Below, one piece after another: positions 47,136 to 55,900 of a stretch of DNA of 64,000 nt. The stretch is from Thiolapillus brandeum. Its GTDB lineage: Bacteria > Pseudomonadota > Gammaproteobacteria > Chromatiales > Chromatiaceae. The position numbers were made by a program, and so were the translations under genes. Positions within the stretch are counted from its first letter, which is position 1. Each line of letters opens with the position of its first letter. The notes beneath the pieces are model-generated. The model was given only the letters and a program-made list of their open reading frames with translations. It searched no databases and had not been told where the DNA came from. Where the stretch lies: positions 1,612,001 to 1,676,000 of the forward strand of contig NZ_AP012273.1 in NCBI RefSeq assembly GCF_000828615.1, given 5' to 3'.

Positions 47136-47579
47136 ATTGTTCAGATTCTTGTCATGGTTCAATGCCACCTTCTCACGAAGACCGCAAAATGGTTCCTGGG
47201 AACCTGTCGGATTTGACACTGTTTGATCACAAACCCCTGGATGACGATTGACTCAGCTTATCCAACTCGTTGAATAGCCCTGCAGCAGTGAAGTGCCTCT
47301 CTCCACTTCACCCCTTCGGGGCTTGCTCGAAAGAACGTCCCATTCATTCTTTTCGACTTGTTTCGATAAACTGATTTGATTCGTCCCCAGCGATGTCCGC
47401 TTGACCGCCACGGATGGCGGAAATGCCGATTATGCAGGAGCAATCATCGGTCAAACAGTCAAACCCGACAAATTCCAGGATCCGGAACAGGCTGGGATTG
47501 ATCCTGATCCGGAATACAATTGCCAATTATCACATAAATTGCCGGGGTAATGTCCCTACATCTAAGAAGAAATTCTCCT
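47136..47579. other. Intergenic region with REP-like repeat and hairpins
   Basis: About 440 bp between the start of the pnt operon and the end of lptG. It holds a hairpin GTGAAGTG/CACTTCAC (47288-47311), CCCC-TTC-GGGG just after, and a REP-like unit at 47401-47454 bounded by TTGACC and GGTCAA, with inner stems CCGCCA/TGGCGG and CCGATTAT/ATCATCGG. The pnt promoter must lie here; I could not place it. Confidence 0.6.
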
Positions 47580-48644
47580 TCAAAGTGCCAGACGCCGCAT
47601 CCACAACGCCAGCACCAGTACCAGCACCAAAGGAAAGAACATCACCAGTACCGCAGGAAGATCCAGGGCCAGCACCAGGAAGGCAAACCCTCTGCTGAAC
47701 AGATAGAGCAGCGTTCCCAGCATGGCGCCCCACAGCACCCGTTGTCCCCCGGAGGCGTCCCGCCCCACCTTCATGACCAGGGGCATAGCCAGAATCAGCA
47801 TTGCCAGAGTTGTCAGAGGCACAGCAATCTTGCTCCAGAAAGTCACCTCATACTTCAGGGCATTCTGTTGACGGGATTTGAGGCTTTGTATCTGCTCCCA
47901 AAGCTGCCAGGCCGGTAGCATGATGGGGTCGATAAAAGCCGCACTGAGTACGGCAGGATCCACGACCGAGTTCCAGGCCAGCCATGGCCGCCGCTCAAGC
48001 ACGAGGCGGTCATCGTTGATGCGGGTCTGCCGCACTTGCCCCAGCACCCAGCGTTGATCGCGATACTCTCCAACAACTGCCCGAATTATATTGCTGAGAT
48101 CACCGGATTCACTGAATCGATAGATGCTAACGTCCTGTAACCGGCCTTCCGGCGTTACCCGGCGGATATTGATCATGGTATCGCCGTCTTTGGCCCAAAA
48201 ACCGTTTCGGGAACTGAAAGTGATCTGTTTCTTCTGCTTTTCCAGGCGATACTGATGGCCGTACTGCTCCAGAGCAGGGCCTATTCCATCTCCGATCACC
48301 ACCACCAGCAGCATGAGCAGCATGCCTCCCTTGAGAACGGCGACGACGATCTGCCCCGAAGTCATTCCCGCAGCACGCATCGCTACCAGTTCTCCTGCAG
48401 AGACCATGCCGCCAATTCCAAGCAGAGCACCGATGAGCGCAGATACGGGAAATGCCTGGTAGATGAAACGCGGCACCGAACAGGCCGCCACGATCATGGC
48501 ATCCAGGGTGCCATAGTTGCCCTTACCCATGTCTTCCATTTCATCCACCAGGGTCAGTACAAAAGCCAGGACAGTAAGCACCAACAAGGTCATCAGGGTG
48601 GCCTTGATGACCGTAACAGCGATATATCGATCGATGCGCCTCAC
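47580..48644 (-). CDS. lptG: LPS export ABC transporter permease LptG
   Basis: Inner-membrane permease of the LptB2FG complex that extracts LPS. Start chosen at GTG 48644, which overlaps the lptF stop (GTGA) and gives 355 residues beginning with the family-like RRIDRYIAVTVIKATLMTLL. Six membrane helices are arranged three and three around a periplasmic jellyroll domain (about 115-260). An upstream extension of the frame runs into lptF and is not used. Confidence 0.94.
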   Translation of the reverse strand: MRRIDRYIAVTVIKATLMTLLVLTVLAFVLTLVDEMEDMGKGNYGTLDAMIVAACSVPRFIYQAFPVSALIGALLGIGGMVSAGELVAMRAAGMTSGQIVVAVLKGGMLLMLLVVVIGDGIGPALEQYGHQYRLEKQKKQITFSSRNGFWAKDGDTMINIRRVTPEGRLQDVSIYRFSESGDLSNIIRAVVGEYRDQRWVLGQVRQTRINDDRLVLERRPWLAWNSVVDPAVLSAAFIDPIMLPAWQLWEQIQSLKSRQQNALKYEVTFWSKIAVPLTTLAMLILAMPLVMKVGRDASGGQRVLWGAMLGTLLYLFSRGFAFLVLALDLPAVLVMFFPLVLVLVLALWMRRLAL

Positions 48645-49747
48645 GTAAAACGTCCTTTCAGATGCCGCCACAGAGGTGAGTAGCTCAAGTTGTCCAGACG
48701 GATAATCAGCACTGCCAGCAGCACAGCAAGGCCAGGCACCCACCAGATACCCATCCATTCCGGGGTCACTCCCTTGCTCATCCACTTTCCGGCCAGACTC
48801 AGAAGATTCATATAAATAGCGTAGATAATCACGGCAAAGGTAAGCCGGCCATACACTCCCTGGCGTGGCAGGGAGCGCGCCAGGGGAACGCTCAACAGCA
48901 TCAGGGCAAAAATGGAAAGGGGTGCGGAAAGCCTGTCCTGCAGTTCCGCCTTGAGCTTGATATCACCACTGGCCATGAGTACGGATGTTGGTAGAGCTGT
49001 TGTCGATACCTTGGCAGCATCCGCCACCACATCCGGCAAGCGAATGGCATAGCGCTGAAAATCTGCTATGGAAAACGGCGTCTTGCCGGGAACGCCCTGA
49101 TAGCGCTGCCCCTCCTCCAGCAACAAGTACTTACCACCGTTATCATCCGATTCTTCCAGGCGGGCCCGCCGGGCCACCAGTATTCCCGGTTCTCCGTTCA
49201 ATTGATAGCGCACAAACACATTCCTGAGACCGTCCCCCTGTTCATCGGCCTGTCCCACATAGATCATGAAATGCCCCTTATTGAATTCGTTGAACGCTCC
49301 GGGTTTGAGCCCTCCAATACGAAACTGTTTTTTCTCCTGTTGCTGCAGATTGTCGGCATAAACCCGGGCCTGGGGAACCACTACAAGCACCAGTACTGCC
49401 ACCAACAGAGCCAGAGGGATGGCAATCAGGAAAAATACACGATACAGGCGGGACAAACCTGCCCCGGCACAGTTGAGGGCAACCATCTCACTGTCGCGAT
49501 ACATGCGCCCCAATCCCCACAGAATGGAAAAGAAAAAAGCCGGGGGCAGAATAACCCCCATCAGCTTGATGACTTTCAGTCCCACCAGCACGCCCATGAC
49601 TTTCATGCTGATACTTCCGGCTGCCACTTGCCCCAGCAGCAACACCAGGGAATTTGCGAGTATCAGCAATAGCAACACGCTCACGATAACCAGCAAGGTT
49701 TTGAAAACCTCGCGCATGAGCATTCTGTCGATAATGGAAAACAGCAA
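48641..49747 (-). CDS. lptF: LPS export ABC transporter permease LptF
   Basis: Partner permease of LptG. The 368-residue product has the IIDRMLMREVFKTLLVIVSV N-terminal helix and two further helices, the periplasmic jellyroll (about 110-265), and three C-terminal helices with SAPLSIFALMLLSVPLARSL. TTG at 49747 fits the family length; ATG at 49723 is an alternative. Divergent from pepA, the usual gammaproteobacterial arrangement. Confidence 0.95.
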   Translation of the reverse strand: MLFSIIDRMLMREVFKTLLVIVSVLLLLILANSLVLLLGQVAAGSISMKVMGVLVGLKVIKLMGVILPPAFFFSILWGLGRMYRDSEMVALNCAGAGLSRLYRVFFLIAIPLALLVAVLVLVVVPQARVYADNLQQQEKKQFRIGGLKPGAFNEFNKGHFMIYVGQADEQGDGLRNVFVRYQLNGEPGILVARRARLEESDDNGGKYLLLEEGQRYQGVPGKTPFSIADFQRYAIRLPDVVADAAKVSTTALPTSVLMASGDIKLKAELQDRLSAPLSIFALMLLSVPLARSLPRQGVYGRLTFAVIIYAIYMNLLSLAGKWMSKGVTPEWMGIWWVPGLAVLLAVLIIRLDNLSYSPLWRHLKGRFT

Positions 49748-49899
49748 GAAACTGACCTGGAGGATTCCCTTGTGGTGGGTGAATTCTACCCTTGCAGGCC
49801 GGATCTGTCTTGTTCATCCACGAGGCCAAGAAGACCATGCAGAACAGTGAAATAGATTGTAAACTCTGCTTCTTGTAACAATAACAAGCTGGAAACAAA

Positions 49900-51396
49900 A
49901 TGCGCTATCTGACGAAAACCTCTGCCGCTGACAAATTGGCCACCCAGTGTCTGATCCTGGGCATTTTTGAAGGTCGGCAACCCGGGGAAAGCCTGAACAG
50001 CCTGGACAAGGCTGCTGCCACCGCTCTTGGGTCTGCACTTAAGAAAAAAGACCTTGTCGGAAAAGCGGGACAGACCCTCATGCTTTATGATGTTGATGGC
50101 ATCCGCGCAGAACGCGTGATGCTGATTGGCCTGGGAAAGAAAAAGTCCCTGAGCGCCAAGTCCCTGGCTTCTGCCGTGGAAAAAGCGGTTGCCCAGCTCA
50201 ATGACAATGCCGCAAGGGATTGCGCCCTGTTGATGCCTCCGGAATTTACGGATGCCTCCAGCATCTACGCTGCCGCCCGGGATCTGGTACTCGCTGCCGA
50301 AGCACGGCTCTACCGGTTCGATCAGTGCAAAAGCAAAAAAGACCGTCCCGCCACCCCCTTGAACAAGATGACCCTTATTACGGGATCACGCACCGCTTCC
50401 GCAGCAGCAAAAAAGGCTCTGGCGCATGCCCAGGCCATTGCCTCCGGCATGAATCTGGCGAAAACCCTTGCCAATCTCCCCGGCAATATTTGCACACCCA
50501 GTTACCTTGCAAGCCAGGCAAAGAAGATTGGCCACAACAATACCAAGCTCAAGGTCAGCGCCCTCACAGAGAAGCAGATGGAAAAGCTGGGCATGGGCGC
50601 ATTGCTTTCCGTTTCCCGGGGAAGCCGTGAGCCGGCAAAATTGATTGTCATGGATTATCGTGGTGGCCCAGCCAACAGCCGCCCGGTGGTGCTGGTCGGC
50701 AAAGGACTGACATTCGATGCCGGAGGTATATCCCTGAAGCCCTCCGCCAACATGGACGAGATGAAATATGATATGTGCGGCGGTGCCAGCGTCATCGGCA
50801 CCTTGCAGGCCTGCGCGGAGCTGCAGCTTCCCATCAACGTCGTCGGGATCGTGCCCTCTTCCGAGAATCTTCCCGATGGTGCCGCGAACAAGCCTGGAGA
50901 TATCGTCACCAGCATGTCAGGACTGACCATTGAAATCCTCAATACCGATGCGGAAGGCCGCCTGATCCTGTGTGATGCCCTGACCTACGCGGAACGCTTC
51001 AAACCTGCGGCGGTGGTTGACGTAGCCACTTTGACCGGCGCATGTGTGGTAGCCCTGGGCCACCATACCACCGGCCTATTGGCCAATGATGACAAGCTTG
51101 CTGACGAGTTGTTCCAGGCGGGTGAAGCCATCCAGGACCCCTGCTGGCGGCTACCCATGAACGAAGACTACAGCCGCCAACTGGATAGCAACTTTGCCGA
51201 CATGGCGAATATCGGCGGCAAGGGCGCGGGCACTATCACCGCTGCCTGCTTCCTTGGCAAGTTCACTGAAAAATACAAGTGGGCGCATCTGGATATCGCA
51301 GGAACCGCCTGGAAGAGCGGAGACAAAAGCGCCACCGGGCGTCCGGTACCCATGCTCATGCAAATGTTGCTGCGGCGCAGTAAACTGGCGGAATGA
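49900..51396 (+). CDS. pepA: Leucyl aminopeptidase (cytosol aminopeptidase, M17)
   Basis: A manganese/zinc-dependent aminopeptidase; in E. coli PepA also binds DNA in recombination and transcription control. The 498-residue product has the M17 signature NTDAEGRLIL at about 348-357, metal ligands in VGKGLTFDAGGISLKPS and MKYDMCGGASVIG, and DNA-binding-type N-terminal domain residues 1-160. It overlaps holC by 4 bp. Confidence 0.97.
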   Translation: MRYLTKTSAADKLATQCLILGIFEGRQPGESLNSLDKAAATALGSALKKKDLVGKAGQTLMLYDVDGIRAERVMLIGLGKKKSLSAKSLASAVEKAVAQLNDNAARDCALLMPPEFTDASSIYAAARDLVLAAEARLYRFDQCKSKKDRPATPLNKMTLITGSRTASAAAKKALAHAQAIASGMNLAKTLANLPGNICTPSYLASQAKKIGHNNTKLKVSALTEKQMEKLGMGALLSVSRGSREPAKLIVMDYRGGPANSRPVVLVGKGLTFDAGGISLKPSANMDEMKYDMCGGASVIGTLQACAELQLPINVVGIVPSSENLPDGAANKPGDIVTSMSGLTIEILNTDAEGRLILCDALTYAERFKPAAVVDVATLTGACVVALGHHTTGLLANDDKLADELFQAGEAIQDPCWRLPMNEDYSRQLDSNFADMANIGGKGAGTITAACFLGKFTEKYKWAHLDIAGTAWKSGDKSATGRPVPMLMQMLLRRSKLAE

Positions 51397-51818
51397 CGCG
51401 GGTAGATTTTTATGTGCTCCAAACGGGCAGCCGGGGCAATCGCTATACCCTGGCGGTCCGTCTCGCGGAAAAAGCCTGGAATGCGGGACATCGCATTTTA
51501 ATTGCCACCGACAACCGGGAACAGCTGCATCACATGAACCGCCTGTTGTGGACTTACCGCGATCAGAACTTCATTCCCCATGGTCTCCTGGGAGAAGCCG
51601 ATCCTGTATTGAATCCCGTACTGCTGACGGACGGCACAGATCCGGCTGATGAACACGATGTTCTCATCAACCTGCGCACTGAGATCCCGGAATGTTTCAG
51701 CCGTTTCGAACGTGTGGCCGAATGTGTGGATCAGGAACAGGTAGAGCTATGCCGCGATCACTACCGTTTTTATCAGAACTGCGGTTATCAGTTGGCCACA
51801 CACAAGATCACAGACTGA
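51393..51818 (+). CDS. holC: DNA polymerase III subunit chi
   Basis: A clamp-loader accessory subunit that links polymerase III to single-strand binding protein. The 141-residue product shows the chi pattern: MTRVDFYVLQ, RLAEKAWNAGHRILIATDNR, LLWTYRDQNFIPHG, DVLINLRTEIPECFSRFERV and the C-terminal RDHYRFYQNCGYQLATHKI. It overlaps the pepA stop (ATGA), and the pepA-holC pairing is conserved. Confidence 0.96.
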   Translation: MTRVDFYVLQTGSRGNRYTLAVRLAEKAWNAGHRILIATDNREQLHHMNRLLWTYRDQNFIPHGLLGEADPVLNPVLLTDGTDPADEHDVLINLRTEIPECFSRFERVAECVDQEQVELCRDHYRFYQNCGYQLATHKITD

Positions 51819-51824
51819 CAGCGG

Positions 51825-51868
51825 CATGATCCACGGCTTTGTGGAAAGGATTCACGAGTCGGATCATG
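51825..51868. repeat. Inverted repeat between holC and the HD-GYP gene
   Basis: CATGATCC at 51825-51832 pairs with GGATCATG at 51861-51868, with CCAC/GTGG nested within. It lies between convergent genes, so it may help 3' end formation on both strands; no T tracts. Confidence 0.35.
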
Positions 51869-51879
51869 TCCCTGAACAA

Positions 51880-52989
51880 TCACGGCACCCCATTCGCTTC
51901 CACCAGATATTCATCCCGGAAACGAAGAGCTATGGTCTGAAAATCGCTTTCTCTTTCCAGAAATGCATCCAGTACCTGCGGGTCGAAGTGCTGCCCGCGC
52001 TCTGAGCGCATGATCTCCACTGCTTTTTCATGTGAAAAAGCAGGCTTGTACACCCTGCGGGAAATAAGCGCATCATAAACATCAGCCACCGCCATTAGCC
52101 GGCCGGAAACCGGGATCCTGTCTTCACTCAAGCCTTCCGGGTAACCCTTGCCATCCCAACGCTCATGATGGGTATAAGCGATTTCCTTGGCGGTTTCGAG
52201 AAAACCACAGATACCCAAATCATCTTCCACCCTTTCTATTGCGATCTTTCCATATATGGCATGGCGCTTCATTTCCTCCCATTCTTCACCCTGAAGAGGT
52301 CCAGGCTTCAACAGAATATGATCCGGCACACCTACCTTGCCGATATCATGCATGGGGGCAGACTTGAACAGAAGATCGATAAAAGCGTCATTGAGACACT
52401 CCCGGTACCCGGGAGCAGTGCGCAAGGCATCCGCCAGGGTCTTCACGTAGTATTGGGTGCGGTGGATATGCTGCCCGGTTTCATTGTCCCGGGTCTCTGC
52501 CAGGGAGGCCATAAGATAAATGGTGGCGTCCTGAGTACGGGCCAGTTCGGAAGTGCGTTCCTTCACTCGCTGTTCCAGCAGCTCATTTTGTTCCCGCAAT
52601 GAGCAACGAGCCTTGGCCAGGGCAAGATGCGTGGCCACACGTGCCAACACTATTGGAGGGCTGATGGGTTTGATGATGTAATCCACGGCGCCCAGTTCGA
52701 GACCCCGGATTTCATCATCGACCTCACTTTTTACCGTGAGAAAAATAATGGGAACATGACGTGTCCGCTCATCTGCCTTCAAGCGGCGACATACTTCATA
52801 ACCGTCCAGGTCAGGCATCAGTACATCAAGCAGGATAAGGTCGGGAACCTGGTTGTTCAATGCCAGTTCCATGCCCTCTGTTCCGGATTTGGCAACAAAG
52901 GTCTGGTACTTGGTGCGCAACAGCCCCACAAGCACATCAATATAAAAGCGCTCATCATCAATAATCAGGATCCTGGCTCTATCATCCAT
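51880..52989 (-). CDS. Response regulator with HD-GYP phosphodiesterase domain
   Basis: Predicted cyclic-di-GMP phosphodiesterase controlled by phosphorylation, RpfG-like. The 369-residue product has an N-terminal receiver domain with the phosphorylated aspartate in LILLDVLMPDLDGYEV (about residue 55), a coiled linker (about 125-160), and a C-terminal HD-GYP domain. That domain shows HDIGKVGVPDHILLKPGPL and HHERWDGKGYPEGL, retaining the HD pair and GYP. Its start overlaps the end of the hybrid kinase gene by 8 bp, so the kinase is its likely phosphodonor. Confidence 0.95.
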   Translation of the reverse strand: MDDRARILIIDDERFYIDVLVGLLRTKYQTFVAKSGTEGMELALNNQVPDLILLDVLMPDLDGYEVCRRLKADERTRHVPIIFLTVKSEVDDEIRGLELGAVDYIIKPISPPIVLARVATHLALAKARCSLREQNELLEQRVKERTSELARTQDATIYLMASLAETRDNETGQHIHRTQYYVKTLADALRTAPGYRECLNDAFIDLLFKSAPMHDIGKVGVPDHILLKPGPLQGEEWEEMKRHAIYGKIAIERVEDDLGICGFLETAKEIAYTHHERWDGKGYPEGLSEDRIPVSGRLMAVADVYDALISRRVYKPAFSHEKAVEIMRSERGQHFDPQVLDAFLERESDFQTIALRFRDEYLVEANGVP

Positions 52990-55900
52990 TGGTTTCTCCA
53001 GTCGTTTCCATCAATTCTTCGAGAATTTTTTTCGCCCTGGTAAATTCGTAGTCTTTCAGTTCCTGTTGCAGCACCGCCATCAGACTTGCCTGGGCTTCAC
53101 TCAAGGATGCGCTGTTTATCCGATCCAGCCTGGCCAAGGCTTCAGGGCTACCGGCATTTACAAGCTCCGATATTTCTTTAAAAACCGCCTCGTTGGAGAC
53201 TATTCCACGGGATATTCGAGTTCCAACCGCTCCCGGCATATTCCCATCGAGATATTTGTGCAGATCCGCTACCACCCAGGAAAAATTACGGCAAAACTCC
53301 TCTACCACAAAACGCAGTCCTTCTTCGTCCTCCCGCATCAGGGAATGTTCCAGCGCATCTGCTGCCCTTTCCAGTTTCCTTGCACCAATGGTAGCAGCTA
53401 CACCATGGATGGTGTGCACCAATCGCCGCGCAGACTCACAGTCATTCTCCAGCAGCTTCCCTTCCAGTTCCCGCACCGTGTCTTCATGATCATCAAGAAA
53501 CTGCCGCAACAGTTTGCGGAACAAGCGCTGGTTTCCACCAATCCGTTCCAGTCCCCATTGCACATCCACATACTGAAGCTGGAAAGTCACTGAATCCAAC
53601 TCATCAATGGCGGATATGGAAGACTGTTCTTCCTGAGGCAACCATTTTTCCAATACCCTTTGCAGTTCCGCCGGTTCTATTGGCTTGCTGAGATGATCAT
53701 TCATACCTGCCTGCAAGGATTTCTCCCGGTCACCCACCAATGCATGAGCAGTCATGGCCACAATGGGCAGATCCTGCAGTCCCGGTTCACTACGAATTTT
53801 CCCGACGACTTCATAGCCATCCATATCCGGCATCTGAATGTCCATGAACACCAGGTCGAATCGTTTGTCCCGGAGTTTGTTCAGTGCTTCCCTGCCACCG
53901 GAAGCCACTTGCACAAACAAGCCGAATTGCTCAAGAATCTCCCTGGCCACGAGCTGATTGACTGTGTTGTCCTCCACCAAAAGAATTTCACCTCTGAAAC
54001 GTTTGGCCCCTATCTCCCGAACACTGCCTTCCCTGATTTCAACAGGCTTACCGCCAAGAACCGACAAAAGTTTCATCTTCAGGAGCCACGGTATAACCGG
54101 TTTATGCACATAGCCGGCTACGCCCGAAGACAACTCGACTTCCTCTCCCACCCGTTGCAACATCAGCAAGGGCAAGCCCTGATCCATCATGGCCTTGAGT
54201 TGATCCTGCTGATCATCTGTCAGCTCCACCTCCCCAAGCATCATTACATCCGGCCATTCCTGAGCCTGGCGTCCCAGGTGGCGCAAAACATCTTCCGGAG
54301 TGGTGAATGCCTCTACCGACATACCAAACCCCTCGAGCATTTCCAGCAAAATCATTCGAGCACTTGAGCTGCCATCTATAAGGAATGCCTTTTTGCCGAA
54401 GAGCAAGTCGGCCCCCTGCCCTTCGCTCTGAGCATCCCGGATCACATCCAGATTCAGAAAGAAACGAAAACAGGTACCCTTCCCGGGTTGACTCTCCACT
54501 TCGATGTTGCCTCCCATCAGCTCCACCAGGGTCTTGCTTATGGCCAGTCCCAGACCTGTCCCACTGAAGCGGCGCCGATAGGACTGATCCACCTGGGTGA
54601 AAGCTTCAAACAGATAAGGCAGGTCTTCTTCAGCGATACCTATGCCCGAGTCCCTCACCGAAAACACCAGAGTGGCCGTCGATTGAGTATGCGATGTTGA
54701 GACTATGTCCACCACAATCTCACCCTGCTCGGTGAATTTCACGGCATTCTGCACCAGATTACTCAGCACCTGGGCCAAATGAAGGGAGTCGCCCAGATAG
54801 TGTTCCGGGATACCAGGCTGCACCCGGAACAGCAGCTCCAGGCCCTTGTTGGTAGCCGCCACACCATTCAGGGTCCCCACCTGCTCCAGTACTTCCCACA
54901 AGGCAAACTTCGATTGTTCCAGCTCCAACTTTCCGGCTTCGATGCGGGAGAGATCCAGAATATCATTGATGATATTCAACAGGGTTCTGGCAGCCCCTTC
55001 CAACTGATCCAGATAATTTTTCTGCCGCGCATCAAGAGTAGTACGGTTGCATAGGTGAGCCAGTCCAAGTATGGCGTTCATGGGGGTACGAATCTCGTGA
55101 CTCATGTTCGCCAGAAAACGGCTCTTGAAAGCGTTGGCTCTTTCTGCGTCGGCCTTGGCCCGGGCCAGCTCCTTTTCCATACGCAAACGATCCGTAAGAT
55201 TGTAGAACATGCCCAAATGTACATTTCGCCCTTCCAGCTCAATGGGGATGGCGGACATCAAGCCTTCAATCCTGTTACCCCTGTCCGTGCGCAGCGATAC
55301 GGGATAGTGGTCAACCCTTCCTTCATGAATCAGTTGCTGAATGACGTTCTGGCGTTGTTTCTGGTCAACATAGAATTCGTTCATGTTTCTCCCCAACATG
55401 CGCGAACCCTCACTTTCCATTTCTTCTGCCACCTGTGGATTGGCCAACACCAGAGTGCCATCTTCTTCCGCAACCACTACAGGAATGGGAAGTGCCCGAA
55501 GAATTCGGGTCAATTGCTGTTCACTCTTTTGCAACCGCTCCTTCTGGGAACGTATCAGGTAAATCCAGATAAAAGCCACCAGCAACACCATCAGGCTCAG
55601 GGCGACCACCCGCCACAGCAGCTGATAGTCCATCTTCACCGCATAATCCACTTGCAACCATTTCTTTCGAATAGCAGCGCGCTGTTCATCGCTGATACTG
55701 TCCAACAGCTTATCCAGAATAGTGACCAACTCCGGCCAATCCTTACGTACTCCCATACGCAGATCCAGATTGAAGGGTGTTGGTGCAGCGACCTTGATAT
55801 TGCCCAATCCGTATTGTTGCAACAGGCTGCTGGCGGTCGCCAGGTTTCCCACGTAGGCATCCACACTGCCCACCGTCAACTGTTTGAGCGCAGACAGGCT

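Noticed and set aside
47462-47512. GGATCCGGAACAGG...CCTGATCCGGA inverted segments upstream of pntAA
   Set aside because: Imperfect arms with a wide loop; not distinguishable from chance in this GC-rich region.
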